This document shows positions 11,818 to 23,625 of a DNA stretch of 64,000 bases, piece after piece; positions within the stretch are counted from its first letter, which is position 1, and each line of letters opens with the position of its first letter. Below the pieces are notes generated by a model. That model made no database searches. It worked only from the letters and a program-made list of their open reading frames with translations, and was not told where the DNA came from. The position numbers and the translations under genes were made by a program. This DNA comes from Rhodeus uyekii. Taxonomy: Eukaryota; Chordata; Actinopteri; Cypriniformes; Acheilognathidae. Where the stretch lies: assembly GCA_037043235.1 (NCBI GenBank), contig JAWRVZ010000111.1, positions 515,501 through 579,500 on the forward strand, in the 5' to 3' direction.

Positions 11818-12045
11818 TTCTTAAAGGAGATAAAAATGGTAATTTTGTCGTTATTTACTCACCCCTGTGCCGTTACATAATGATAGGATCCTCTTTCTTG
11901 AATGAAAAAAAAAAAAAATCACCAACAACAAAAAAGGATTTTCTGTAGAATCAACATGCAGGTGTTTTTCCAATAGCATTCATTATTACCACAACTGTAA
12001 AGCTCCAAAAAAAAAAAAAAAACCTTCTGACTGTACAATATCTTT
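11818..12045. repeat. Left half of a TIR repeat (MITE-like)
   Basis: CTTAAAGGAGATAAAAATGG and GTTATTTACTCACCCCTGTG are in the style of the very common cyprinid short TIR repeat. The inverted counterpart (a GGGTGAATAAATAATGACAG string and CCTTTAA) occurs at 14645-14727. The two halves may be one element split by the gypsy/LTR insertions between them. Confidence 0.45.
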
Positions 12046-12381
12046 TGGTCATTATTTACTGGTATTTAACCTGTGAACTATTTTCTCAAGAACAGGTGCA
12101 AATGAATAATTGAAACATGGACCTTAAGAACTGGACCGATCAGATTAGTGAACAAATCAATCAGTCTCTTTTTATGCACTGGCACAAAATAATGATTTGA
12201 TCACTTATCTGCTTCTGGAGTTCAAATCACTTGCTACATTTACATGCACCCCAATAATCTGTAATTGAATTGATGTATAAATGGGATTGAAAGACTTTCA
12301 TGTAAACACCTCAATTGATTCAAGTGAGCTCAAACCAAATAAAATTTGATCAGATCGGACTGGTGTCTAACTAAGCGCATT

Positions 12382-13265
12382 ATTCATGAGCCCTTCAGCC
12401 TGTGCAACGTGCCAGGCACTTTCCAACGCTTGATGTAGAGGCTCTTTGGTGACCAGCGATATCAGTCTGTCTTGTTGAATCTTCATGACATTATTGTGTA
12501 CTCCTCCTACATGCAAAACCATCTGCAGAGGCTGGCCTCAAGGTCAAGTTGGGGGAATGTGCATTTAAGGAAAAGGTGTGAGACACGTAATATCGTCCCG
12601 GGGGTAGCTACAGACCCAGGTAAGGTTGAGACTGTGTCAGAGCTATGGCCCTTTTTGGGTTTTGTTCGCTATTACAGGCAAATTGTAGAATTTTGCCCAG
12701 GTAGCAGTTCCATTACATCAGCTGGTGACCGAGGCAAGGAAAGGGAGCAGTTGAAGACAGGAACTGGCGGCGTTGGGGTCCAAAGCGTGTGAACAAGCAT
12801 TTCGTACCTTGAAGCAGAAACTTACTACTCCACCAGTTCTTGCATATGCAGACTTTAAGCAACCATTTATCTTGGAGATTGATGCCAGCCATGTAGGGTT
12901 AGCTGTAGTGCTTTCTCAAGAGGTTGATGTCAGGGTGAGGCCAGTGGCCACACACAGCTTCCTGCAGCTGGAGTCTTTGGCCTTAAAATGGGGCATGGCC
13001 AAAAAGTTTTGTGAATAGCTGTTAGGACATTGCTGCATTATTATACAGATAATGACCATTGAGTTACCTGGCTTCTCAAAATCAGTGCCACCAACTAGCT
13101 GCCTTTGATTTTCAGGTGCAGTATCGGTCTGGTAGTTTCAACCAGAATGCAGATGCGTTGATGGGTTTGCCTTCTGGGGGAGAGCCTGTGGAAGGGAATA
13201 GTCAGTATGGAGCGGTGGTTCATGAATTGCTGAGGTGTGTGGCGGTTATAGATAACGTGGGGTAG
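12382..13265 (+). pseudogene. Ty3/gypsy pol remnant (RT end, RNase H)
   Basis: Plus-strand pieces in shifting frames match a chromovirus-type pol. The RT palm end reads CNVPGTFQRLM, a stop, RLFGDQRYQSVLL, then NLHDIIVYSS where the family has YLDDI, so a catalytic Asp is lost. Next comes FLGFVRYYRQIVE (RT thumb). ACEQAFRTLKQKLTTPPVLA and FILEIDASHVGLAVVLSQE cover the first RNase H block with its Asp. LAAFDFQVQYRSG and NQNADAL mark the RNase H end. Stops and frameshifts break it at least five times. No protease, integrase or Gag was seen. Confidence 0.8.
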
Positions 13266-13466
13266 CGATTAGCTGCTTCTGGATGGATTGGAATGCACTT
13301 TCTCTTCAAGATGCCGTTCTCGACCACTTCTCGGACTTTATACCAGAACGACTCTTTTGTTGCATGTAACTTTACCAGAATTGTCTGCCGAACTTAATCT
13401 GTATTTCCTAGACGACTGGAACAATAATAAGCTCACTGCCAGTGGTTATGCATTCAAATTCAGTAG

Positions 13467-13865
13467 TGTAACGAAGGGTCAGAAGCAGTGGGATCCATTT
13501 GTAGATTTTATTAAGAATAATCGTAGTATAACAGGCAGGGATAAATCACCAGCAGAAGAATTAGCAGAGACAAGGCAGAAATGTAAACGATAAGGCAGGC
13601 ATAATTCAGGGCAGGCAGCAATGGGTCGTGACAGAGTAAACAGTCTGGGGTAATACACAGAGATCAGAATAAACATGGGGTAACCGCTCAGAAATGTTAG
13701 CCAGGGCAAAACAAGACTTCGCACAGAGGAGATGGGAGTGAGGGAGTTTATAGTCCACAAGATTACTATCAGAGTCAGAGTCCAGCAAGGGTTCATGGGA
13801 AATGAAGATCTGAGGGTTAGTATTCGGGTGAGGGAGCCCTCAGATGGTGATCGGAGGGGACCACA
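13467..13865 (-). repeat. LTR-like repeat, minus orientation
   Basis: The block starts TGTAACGAAGGG, and on the minus strand it carries AATAAA (complement of TTTATT near 13508) shortly before that end. Farther right, TTTATAG near 13749 gives a minus-strand CTATAAA. The order TATA, AATAAA, end fits an LTR read on the minus strand. A related block lies at 37810-38272, with similar CAGGCAGG-rich sequence and the same TTTATAGTCC segment. It follows the gypsy pol fragment, but its minus orientation argues that it is a separate insertion. Confidence 0.5.
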
Positions 13866-14640
13866 GAGACCGTATTCATGAGAAGTAGCTTGAAGAATTC
13901 TTTTTCCACAAGACTTGAGGTGGGGTTCAGTGGTGGAAAGCTACCCGTGTTATCACTATTGTGTTTTTGTATATTTGTTTTTGCTTTATTGTTTCATTTG
14001 TTTGGAAGTTGACATTTGTTGTTTTACATGTCTTTTTCTTTGGTGATGTGCTCTTGAATGAAACTTCACAGGAGGTCACCGTGTTGGCCACAGTTAAGCA
14101 CCAGTCAGTGCGCAGTTGTCATATTGTGTTGTTCGTGTGATAGACTGATTCCTTCTGGCAGCATGTGACAAGTATGTATGTAGGTTTGTATTTTATATTG
14201 TTCTATTTCCCTTCAGTCCCCTGTGTGTGATGGTGGTTCGGCCGTCAGTCTGCAGTGTTCACAACGGGTGGTTTGGTGTTATGAGAGACCATGAGTGGTT
14301 GCAGTGTTGGATAGGCTACGAATCACCCAGTTCTGAAGTGGTAAAGTTGTGTTTCTGGGTAATGTGTTATGAATGTATCTGTTTTAAGGTCTGTATATTA
14401 AAGAGGCTAGTTTTGTATTTCATTGAACAACTGTCCCCAGCCCATTTTCGGTGTGCCGTAGTCTATTTGGTGCCATACTTGGAATTGTGTTAAGTCTTAG
14501 TATTGCCTCCCAGCACATAAGCAAAACTTTCAGAATCAGAAATCAGATTGCAATTATTCTAATTGGTGAAAATTTAGAAATTTAAACACAGCTCACTAGA
14601 GGAAAGATTATTAGTAATAATAATAATTTCAGTCTGTTCG
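13866..14640 (+). other. T/G-rich segment, possibly gypsy 3' region
   Basis: A T/G-rich segment includes TATATTAAAGAGGC near 14395 and a TTTGGTGCCA word near 14468. It could be the 3' untranslated region and LTR of the gypsy element upstream, but no matching 5' LTR exists to prove it. The 88-codon frame at 14227-14493 has no recognisable domain. Confidence 0.25.
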
Positions 14641-14644
14641 TCTT

Positions 14645-14727
14645 ACATAAAAATCATGTAGTGTGAATGTCATAAGGGTGAATAAATAATGACAGAATTC
14701 AATTTTGGCTATGTTGTTCCTTTAAAC
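14645..14727. repeat. Right half of a TIR repeat (MITE-like)
   Basis: This is the inverted partner of the left half at 11818-12045, with GGGTGAATAAATAATGACAG and TTCCTTTAA as the outer end. See the finding on the split element. Confidence 0.45.
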
Positions 14728-14729
14728 GA

Positions 14730-16588
14730 TTTTGCTAAACCTTGTATGTGTCATATTAACTGTAGTTGGTGTGTTCAGGTGCCATTTTTGACAACCAGCA
14801 TAAATCCCACGGTGGTCTGATGCCTAAAGCCATGATATGCTCTCAAACAGGCAGCAAGTAGATGTATTTATTATTATTATTATTAATGTATTTAGAGAAA
14901 TGCTGCCAGTAACTTCACACTTAACTTGAGTGGGCTTTCAGAGTTTAAATGTTCAAATGTGTAAAAACTGTTTATATTGTCTAAGGATCAGTTAAGTTGG
15001 AAACCCAAATGATTTAATTAAAATGATCAACTTACTCTCTGTCTTTGAAAACTAGTTTATCTCAAATATCACATGACAATTAAAAATTAACAGAAGATCA
15101 TTTCAAAGGCAGCGTGTTTATGTGAAAGTCTTTAATTCCACTTTTATGAGCGCTCCAAACACTTTCATTAATAATGAAGCCCTTCATGATATCCAAATCT
15201 ATTTTTCATAAAGTGAATCACCCACGTTTCTGTGTCCTATAAATAAAAAAGATGCTTGAATAAAATAAAAGTTTTTAAGCTCTTTTTAAGACAGTAGGCC
15301 CTACTAGTTTTGAGGAATTTCTGTAAAAGTAATGAGAAGTATTTATGAGACCTCAAATGGCTCAAGCTCCATAATAAAGTGGCCTGAAGTTTAAACGCTT
15401 GTTTAGAAATCCCATTAATCTTTTCGTTGTCAGAGCACGATGTCAGTTAGATGTCAACACCATGAGACGGAAATAATCAAAACAACCTCCGCATACAATC
15501 TTATTTAAATTGCCGTCTATGACAGAGGCTTGCACTGTTTGCAGCTAAATGAGAATCACATGGGAGAAAAAACTGTCAGACGAAAATATATATCCTGCTC
15601 CAAAATGAGTGATGCGAATGCTGATTAAAAATATCTGTCTGATTTTTCAACGTTTTTGAGTACATGGTTTATTAGTCCCCAGCTGATAAAAAATAATTAT
15701 TCTGGATATTATTTAAACCCCATAATTTTTAATAGATTTGTTCTTATTAACGAGCTTAGAGATAACTTCTGAGCCATTTGTGACATGACCAATAAGGTGA
15801 TTTTTGTGGCTGAATACTTTTGAGTGTCACGGTACTGTACCTACACCACACACCCAATAGAGATTGTTTAGCAAAAAATAATAAAAAAAATATTGCCATC
15901 CTTGAAAGCAGTCCATGAAATTAATTTCTGTCTTTGTGATAATTCTTGGTCTTCCAACAACTTTCTGATGCTGAAAACATTGTACATTTTCCATGTAGGC
16001 TGTGGTTTCTTGCTTTGCTCTGTCAATAACTATTTTCTATGACCAGTAAGTAATGATTTTACATCATATCATGATGAATGTGATATTCTCAAGTGTTTAC
16101 ACTGCAGGCTCTCTCTTTGGACTTGGAAGTACATTGCTATATATTTTTGCACAGATGTCAATAAGATTTAGTGAAATTCAGTTTGTACGTTCATATAATC
16201 AGATGATGTTCTTAAGGTGCTGAAATGACTAAATAGGTCAGATGATACATCACAATTTGCGAACTGTAAATGTGTGTCTGTAGAGCTACTTTTCCCGAAA
16301 AAATATCTTGCTTCATTATCATGCTCTAAATCTATGAGAAGGTTGCAGTCTGTCTTTGAAGGTTTAATGTCTGCAAGACTGCTGATCCTAGGCCTAGTAA
16401 CTCACATTAATTTTATGTATCACACAGACTTGGCCTTATATCCTCATCTTCTTCTGTCGTTCTCCTTTTAGAGCCTTGAACACCTATTCTTCCACTCCTG
16501 CATTAAAGAGAGTTAGGCTGGAGCCAGTGCTTCAGGTTATTCTCTTATGTCTATGGTGGACTGTTCTGTATTAAAAAATCTAGACGTT
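14730..16588. other. AT-rich stretch, no feature seen
   Basis: About 1.9 kb of AT-rich sequence with short ATT repeats near 14870. There is no coding motif, RNA gene or transposon end I can support. Confidence 0.4.
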
Positions 16589-16589
16589 A

Positions 16590-16656
16590 AAGATCTAGAC
16601 TGGTAACCAAAAGGTGATTGTGGCTTTGGATAAAACTGTAAGCTAAATGACAAAGC
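16590..16656 (+). repeat. SINE fragment
   Basis: GACTGGTAACCAAAAGGTG followed by GGCTTTGGATAAAACTG and GCTAAATGAC resembles the conserved 3' block of cyprinid tRNA-derived SINEs, with the middle part missing. A related block is seen in the SINE at 50362-50513. Confidence 0.5.
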
Positions 16657-16929
16657 CACATTAAAGTTTACATTTAATTAACATTTTATAGAGGTTAGCA
16701 AACACTGCTTTATGTCTTGATTAATGCTCATTACGAAGGCTCCAGTAAAGCCTTGGTAAAAAACATCTCAAGGTTATGTATGTAACCCTAGTTCCCTGAC
16801 AACGAGACATGCTTTAGCGTAATTGTTTCGTGAAACGCAATCGAATTGATCACATGAAGATGTCATGAACCAGGAGAATAAAAGTGTGCTGGAAAGTGGC
16901 AGCTTAGACAGTGTCTAAGCTCTGGAGCG

Positions 16930-17650
16930 GAGTTGACATCTAGCTAGTAGAACCTCGGGAGAGAGTATGCTGGGAGGACCAGCCTGCCACATCACAAATA
17001 TCCAGCAAGATACTCCGCTAAAAGAGCCTTAGAGGCAGCCATGCTCCTAGTGGAGTGGGCACTATAGGGTAAAGTTGTCTGACCGACTCATGGGCAAGTG
17101 AGATAGCCTCAACTAACCACTTACTCAAAATCTGTTAGTTGCTAGAGCTCACACATGGGCGCGAGGCAGCAAAACAGATGATCTGGCTTGTGCCACAGGA
17201 CCTCAGCTCTGTTCCATAATCGTCCAGTGCTCACAGCAGATCCTTTCCTGGTCATGAAGGGAGAACACAATGGCTGCAGTACAAAGGCTGAGACAAGTTA
17301 GTAGACTTGAACATATCCTAAGCTTAAATGGATGTAAAGATGAGGAAGATCTTCAGCAGAGCTTTAAAGAGAGAAATTTGACGAGACCTACTCTAAGGTT
17401 CAAAAGGGGGGGCTGGGATTAGCCCTGGAGCACCAAAGACCAATCCGAGGTAAAACCTTATTGCGTACTGCTGTCCTCAGCCTCAGTTTCCACAAAGGAA
17501 CTGTGTAAGTAATAGGTTTTTCCCAATTTAAATGCCATCTAGAGGTGCGTGGTAAGCACTATGGCAACCACATAAACCTTCAGGGTAGAGGGGAAAAACC
17601 CTGAAGTAAATCTGTCCTGCAGGAACTCCAATATGAGTTCAGCACGGTGC
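16930..17650 (-). pseudogene. DIRS D tyrosine recombinase remnant
   Basis: The minus strand corresponds to the A1 recombinase from the central domain to the Tyr box (AGCTAGTAGAACC near 16941 is the complement of the GGTTCTACCAGCT-type stretch coding FYQL). Many substitutions and small indels have closed every frame, so the gene is dead. The LTR insertion separates a small upstream piece at 18092-18140. Confidence 0.6.
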
Positions 17651-17653
17651 CAA

Positions 17654-18091
17654 TATGATGTTACGAATGAGAAAGGCAGGATTCAATTGCAAATGAGTAT
17701 TTATTAAAGATGATAAGTAAACTGAGAAATGTCCAGGAATGCAGGCGGCGCAGAGACTCAATGGGCTTGGTGGTGAAGGCGTGGTGCTGTGTAATCCCTA
17801 AGGTGCGCGGCGTGGAAGTGAACAAGGAAACGGGAACCAGGAACACGAAGACACACTGATGGGCAGACACCGGGACACAGGAAGACACTGACACCAGGAA
17901 GCAGGAACATAGATGACTCGCTGAGGTGGCAAACTGAAGACAACGACTCGAGGAGAGAGGTGAACAAAATAGGCAGATGGAATATGGATCAGGTGTGGGT
18001 GATGATGACGGTGATCAGTGACCACGCCTCTCACATTCACCTCACATGCAAACACAGGCAGTACTAGGAGACAATGAATTTGTGAACCGTG
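17654..18091 (-). repeat. Solo LTR with target duplication
   Basis: The insertion starts TGTTACGAATGAG and ends GAACCGTGACA, so it has TG...CA ends on both strands. It is flanked by ATATG-type repeats (ATATGA on the left, ATATGA on the right), a five- or six-base duplication. On the minus strand AATAAA (complement of TTTATT at 17699) lies about 45 bases before the end. It interrupts the recombinase remnant of DIRS D cleanly. No internal retroviral-type genes remain, so recombination between two LTRs is the likely origin. Confidence 0.7.
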
Positions 18092-18148
18092 ACATATGAA
18101 AGGTAAGTGGGTTCAACTGCCTCTCATTGCACCAGTAAGTAAAGAGTA

Positions 18149-19026
18149 CAGTGGAACCCACTTATCTCGACCTCGGTTAACTTGCCAACCCTGTTATGAT
18201 GACGTTTTTGAAGTGGAACCACCAAACTCCCTATTTTTCATTTTCTGATTGGTTATGTCGATTATTTTATGTCGCTGAACCCTGATATCACAAGCCCAAA
18301 AGAGGGACAAAGTCGCCACTTAACATCAGTTATCTCGATCACTGAGCCTAATGACAGTACCGGGGTCACTGCATATGCGCCGAGTTCGCGTTGCACGTGC
18401 ATCAGTCTGTATGGTCACTCACTCCAATGACGCTTCACTCACTCTAGCGGCGCAGTGCCGTGCAGCTGCAGAAGAACTCACGCAAAAATCAAGCTTTACA
18501 GTTGCTATCTTGCAAGAGGAGGCACAGGAGTTCGCCTTCACCGTCCAGGAATTCCCAGATTACATTGACAGCGACAAAGACGTTGTTACTGATAGAAGCT
18601 TAGAAGCATTTGTTTTCAAGCAGACCGTTAAAGGCAAAAAGCAACAAAGTATTTTAGACTTTGTAAAGAAACCATAGTAACCGCGTGTACGATACTTTAC
18701 TACTTGTCAGAGCGAAATGACTGTTATGAGCAAATGTGTTTATGTGTGTTGTGAGCGAAATTGTTTTTGCAATGTTGGAGAATATAACTAAAGGTTTGTA
18801 TTCGGAATCGAAGGTGGTTTTTATCGTATGCTGGTAAATCTTGTAACGGCTGTCAGAGTGGTTGACAATCTCTGCTGTTAGTTGGTGCACATATGCCTTT
18901 TGTTGTTAGCAAACAAATACAGTGTATGTACATTTTTATAGCATGCCGATCGCGTCATCAAACAAATCGGCATATTGGCTTTTGGTTATCTCGATCCTCG
19001 GTTATCTCGATGCTTTTTTGCAAAAT
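18149..19026 (+). mobile_element. Tigger/pogo-like DNA transposon, copy 2
   Basis: It starts CAGTGGAACCCACTTATCTC after a TA at 18147-18148 and inside DIRS D. The 3' part matches copies 1 and 3 (GGCATATTGGC and TATCTCGAT words near 18968-19012), but the terminal CCACTG end is missing, so it is truncated at about 19026. It contains the best preserved coding remnant of the family (18351-18677). Confidence 0.75.
18351..18677 (+). pseudogene. Tigger-like transposase C-terminal remnant
   Basis: A 108-codon frame ends in DKDVVTDRSLEAFVFKQTVK and then QQSILDFVKKP. The last 38 or so codons recur in copy 3, which argues that they derive from a real gene and not a chance frame. Tigger/pogo transposases are DDE enzymes with an N-terminal CENP-B-like DNA-binding domain; neither the DNA-binding nor the DDE part is present. 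The C-terminal Q-Q-S-I-L-D-F-V resembles a PCNA-interacting motif. The first 40 codons look like non-coding terminal sequence, so the ATG is arbitrary. Dead fragment. Confidence 0.55.
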
Positions 19027-19029
19027 CAC

Positions 19030-20190
19030 ATTTAGTTATTTATTATGTTTAGTAGTTATATGTGACATTATGTGACATATTATGCCATTTATGTGTATTA
19101 CATACGTGTCACCCTTATGGTAACCAAGGTTTTCATGATTATGCTAAAATTATGTTTACATACCTGCTTATAAACTTTGTGACAGTACATCCAAGTTTCC
19201 ACTGTGCTATTGGACTGCAATCAGCATTACCATCTAACAGAAAGTGAAATGATCCATAGATCTCGGTTAAATTTGAGCCATAATGTGTGGTTAGGGTCTA
19301 GTTACTTTTAGAAGAGATTATGATTATGACACTTTTTGTTATGACTGGCAAACATAGCGTATTTCAATGCCTAAACAGATTGGGCATTACTGAATGCTAT
19401 GCACTATAAAGCTCAATTTGTTTACTCAGCTTTATGGCTAATGTGGCTCACATGCATCATTGGCTTAACAAACCATGGCTAATGTCTCTAAGGTGAGTGC
19501 TAGTAAAAAAAGAAGGGAAAAAAATAAAACTTCCTCAATCTCATATATCAAAGCTCCACTCATGTTCCCCCTGCTACATACAATTATTTTGTATTTTTTG
19601 CAAGTCACACACACACACTTTTAGAATGGCCCAAGGGCCTTGGTGGCAGGCAGATGTATCAGGCCAGGCGCTTTTATATTCTGCCTGTACGTCGGTGTGT
19701 GCCGGGGTGCATCCATGTGTTACAGATGGGATGTCCAGCGGATAAAGTGCTATGGTGACAGCCCAACAATAAACAAGACCCTCTCCCCTGCACCCACCCA
19801 CACACCTCCAGTGCCCTAAGAGAGAAATAACCAGAGACAGAAGCGAATGGCACAAATCATTTCGTGAATATATTTTAAATCTATTCCTCTGCCTGTCGTT
19901 TTTTTCTATTTACATTGTGGAAAATATATTTTTTCCCATCGTGATACTTCAGTAATTTTTTTTTTTATGTGTCTCTTTAGTCTCTACCAAAGGAATTAAG
20001 TACTCATACTGTTTGGAGGTAAATACAGATTGTTATATACGTCCTTCTGGCTGTCATAACAGAGGAGAATGCAGGCGATGGAGAGGTGAGGTGAGGTGAG
20101 GTGAAGGCGGGTGAACAGGTGAGTGGAAACAGTCTTATCTGAATAATCACGGAAGAAAAGGTTTTTGGCCATTGAATGATAGAGCTCTTT
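19030..20190. other. Unassigned stretch
   Basis: A short CA-rich run sits near 19606-19622 and a GAGGTGAGGTGAGGTGAGGTG pentamer array at about 20083-20103. Otherwise no feature was recognised. Confidence 0.35.
20083..20104 (+). repeat. GGTGA pentanucleotide tandem repeat
   Basis: Four consecutive GGTGA units, with two more degenerate GGTGA words within the next 25 bases. Simple-sequence repeat with no sign of function. Confidence 0.8.
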
Positions 20191-20194
20191 CAAA

Positions 20195-20395
20195 GAGAAA
20201 ATATTGACGGAACAGGGGAGTCAGACGCAGGTTCTCTATGAATATGTAGACCAGACAGTGGGTGATGAAGTGAAGGCCGTTTATAAAGGGTGAGTAATGA
20301 GTGATCACAGGCGAGGGTTATTAGTACTCTGGAGATTGTGAGTGGGTAGGAGGAGCGTGGGGGTCTGATGCTGGAGGTGTGGCTAGCCCTGTTAC
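20195..20395 (-). repeat. LTR-like fragment, minus orientation
   Basis: On the minus strand the block starts TGTAACAGGGC and carries TTTATAAA (20280-20287) about 100 bases in, like an LTR promoter. No polyadenylation signal or target duplication was identified, and the left limit is approximate. Confidence 0.35.
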
Positions 20396-21436
20396 ACTGG
20401 TTTGGAGTTTCCCTTCTCCATAAAAATCTTGTGTCCTAGAATATTTCTTCCATTTGACCATAAAGCTATCTATCTATAAAGTACTATCCAAGTAGTTCCT
20501 GGATCAATCTATTAGATCTGGAACAACATTATCAACCAATCTTGAGGACAGGTTGGGGTTGAACGGAAGGATATTCACAACCACATATTTCTCTCTAATA
20601 ATTATTTTATTAATCATAATTTTATAACATTATCCAAATAAGATTTTTAAACAAATGTAATCAGTAAGATTTTTTTAATGTTTCTGAAATCTTTTGACAA
20701 AGAAGAAAACACTCACCATGTTTGAACTTACTGGGTCAAAATAAGTAAAATCTGTATTATTGTGAAATGTCATTTTCCAAGGTTCCTGGGATTAAAAAAA
20801 AAAAAAACCTGTTCGAGACAACATCTATCCTCTATTAAAGTACTTTAGTCCTTCAGAGCAGTCAGTTTTGCAGACCATGGTTAAAAAATGCATGAAGATG
20901 TTTGTAGGACTTAATGGCTGTTGTTGTCAAAATCAAGCCTCCAGGGGAATTGATGTGTGCGGTTAACCTGAGGCCTCTAAGTAACAGAACATGTGAACAC
21001 ACTTATAGTCAACTGTAACATCAAGGGTTCACTGGCTCATGAATCGTAAAACAGAACAATGTTCTACAGTTGTGACCATGTGTAAAAGTGAAAAGGTATC
21101 CACTGCAGAGCTCAGTTTCTATTGGCAATTACAAGGTTTGTTATTAAAAAGCAATAGGCTCCATTGTTTAATTGTCAGTTACATTTGTTTGGTTTGGAAC
21201 ACAGAAGTAATGTAAAACCTACTGAGCTCTCATTTTAAGATATCATATGTGTAACTAAGGCTGTTCCAGAAGGTAGATTATGAAATGCATTATTTTGACC
21301 AAATTCTAAAGCAGTACTGCATGTATGAAGTCCCGGAATACAAGACATTTTATAGTATTTAATACAGTATCAAACAAAAGCTAAACTCTAAAACTTGCCC
21401 CAATCTAACAGTGTTAACCAAAGCAAAGTTTATAAA
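20396..21436. other. Unassigned AT-rich stretch
   Basis: No coding, RNA or repeat feature could be supported. Confidence 0.35.
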
Positions 21437-21540
21437 TCAGGGGTCACCAACATGATGCTCGCGGGCCCCAGGTCACCTGCAAGGACCACATGAGTCGGCC
21501 GCGGGCAGGTTCTGAAAATAACTCACTTTAGCGCCACTTA
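21437..21540 (+). mobile_element. hAT-like terminal fragment
   Basis: CAGGGGTCACCAACATGATG is a typical hAT (Charlie-like) terminal motif, followed by a GC-rich stretch with GCTCGCGGGCCCC. No matching right end or eight-base duplication was found nearby, so only one end seems to survive. Confidence 0.45.
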
Positions 21541-21689
21541 CCAGTAAGCTGCATCTATTTTTTTTTTTATATTCTTTTTTAAATCACACCCGCAAATTAA
21601 CTCCTCCCCTTCACATAATTTCTGAAACCTTAGAGGAAAGTATCAATTGACAACAGGCCAATTGGCGCGCAATAAAGCTCTAGCTGACA

Positions 21690-21960
21690 GACAGTATAAA
21701 TAGCATAAGTGCAGCAATTGCGTCTAATGCAGTGTCTCGTTCCAGTCTCTCAGGGAACCAAGGTTACGACAGTAACTATTGAATTGAAATGCATTTGGGA
21801 ACAGTGTTCAACCCTGCTATGGGAGAGATGCCGATCAGCCTGAAAACACAGGAACCCATATGCCAATCACAGCGAAGAGGCACAAAGCCCAACCAATGGC
21901 GACGCCGTTAGGTGTGCTCACTACTGATAGGTGCAGCTAAACCAATGAAATCAATATTAT
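21690..21960. repeat. DIRS terminal/internal-repeat remnant F
   Basis: GTGTCTCGTTCCAGTCTCTC followed by AGGGAACCAAGGTTACGACA parallels the end region of A1 and B (CTCAGGGAACCAGGGTTACA and CAGGGAACCAAGGTTACAG). No coding remnant accompanies it. Probably a small leftover of a DIRS end. Confidence 0.5.
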
Positions 21961-23328
21961 AAATCAAAACCTGTTATAAATCATGTCCCAAAAGTGGTAT
22001 TACAAACTGTAAAAGTGGTATTACAGTTTTGTGCAAAAGGCCTGTATGAAAATAAGTATTTATTAATTAATAATATGACCTGCTAAACAAAATATATATC
22101 AACATCTTCATGATGGATCTTTTTGAAGAACATATTTGGAATTAGAGTTACCTTTTCACTATACACTTCAGGAAAAAAACAAAACAAGTGATACCTAGAA
22201 AACAACATAAAATCATCCATATTAAGTGACAATTTAGCATTTCCGTCTGTCTTTCCTTGCAACTACTTCTTCAGTCAGTACTCTACCAGCCCTCTAGAGA
22301 GCCCTTTACCTCACGTCTCAGCACCTTCTGTCAACCAGGTGCTACAGTCGGCTGGTTATCGACAGAGAAAAAGAGCACAAGCACTCATAAACCTTTTAAT
22401 ACCCATCTGCAAAGGTCAGTTGTCTGGCACTATTGAATTGACCCATGGAGAGGAAAACATGAAATAAGAGGAGGAACAATACATTATCTTCCATCTTTGA
22501 AGTCTGGATTGTGCAAAGCTTAAGGATTCAATGATTTAAGCTAAACCTTGAGCAGGAACCCATGTTGAAATGTCTAGTCTCAGTTGTTGTTGTTTAAAGC
22601 AGAATGTTTAAGGTTGCAAATATAACAGAACATTTTCACATCCAACTTTTTTGTTCAAGACATCCTAAACATTGAATGCATCATTTTTCATATTACAGCA
22701 GCTATCAAATAAAATAAATTTAACAAAGATAATTAGTGCATTTCTTATATGCTTGCTTTAAAAAAAACAAAACCAGCTAATGATTACCTCCCATTTTAAA
22801 ATCAATTCATAGAAACTACATTTCATGTTTATAAAATAATATTAATACTTTGCTACAATATATATCATTCAATATAATATAATTTAACCCCCCTCCTTCA
22901 CCCCGAATCCTCTATATCTATTCCTCCTGCTACAGGCTGACTCCGTGTTAATGCTTCATCACACATCACAATGCAAATGGAGAGAGAGAGAGAACAAAAA
23001 AACAACAACAACAACAGCATGCATAGCTGTGTAAAGACTTCTCCCATATTAGGAACATTTGTTCTGGTCCTGCTACATCCTTCATCAACTGTAATCTACA
23101 TCAATTGTAGGTGAACAAATACCTAAATGAAGGTGAAAATCTGTTTAGCAATCTGGTTTTATTAGTAATTTTAGGAATTTGTGCTGTGGGGGAAGATATG
23201 GAAATCCACTACAAATCATCTTGTATGCTTGTACATCCTTCTTTCTTTTTTCTTTTTTCTTTTTTTTTATTAGCCAATCAAAATCATTTAACCTTCAGTA
23301 ATGATGTAGTTAGTATAATTACTGTAAC
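21961..23328. other. Unassigned AT-rich stretch
   Basis: Short runs of GA (about 22980) and AAC (about 23005) are present. There is nothing else I can name. Confidence 0.35.
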
Positions 23329-23329
23329 A

Positions 23330-23625
23330 ATGTGATTGTAAACGGGGTGGCCTATGAAGACCTTGTGAGACTTGAAGCTGTGCTTCTGCTGATGAAACTG
23401 CTAAATATTTTTCTCCTGAAGACTCCTGGTCTTCATTCATCATATCTGGTTCTCGGGTCTTTAATTGTAATTCCCCTATACGTAAAAAGTGGATCTTGTT
23501 CTCACTTGTCCGGTCTCGTTAATACTCGTGTTGTCGCCTGCCTGGATTTGTGATTCCTTTGTGGAATATTAAAGCCTTTGATCCTCATCTTCATCATGTG
23601 TTCTTGTAACCCATGCGTGACAGCA
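23330..23625 (+). repeat. LTR-like fragment
   Basis: The block ends ATGCGTGACA, with ATTAAAGCC about 60 bases earlier as a weak polyadenylation signal, and has a T/C-rich U3-like body. The 5' limit (TGTGATTGTAAACG) is a guess. No target duplication is visible. Confidence 0.3.

Larger units (their letters stand above)
16762..18146 (-). mobile_element. DIRS fragment D (interrupted)
   Basis: It starts at AAC 16762-16764, the minus-strand GTT terminus of a DIRS element, followed by ATCTCAAGGTTATGTATGTA. It proceeds through inverted-repeat sequence and a recombinase region that parallels 41580-42300 of A1 (GCTCCTAGTGGAGTGGGC at about 17044 occurs in both). It is interrupted at 17654 by a solo LTR, resumes at 18092 with GTAAGTGGGTTCAACTGCC, and is cut at 18147 by Tigger-like copy 2. 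Upstream genes are missing. Confidence 0.75.
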
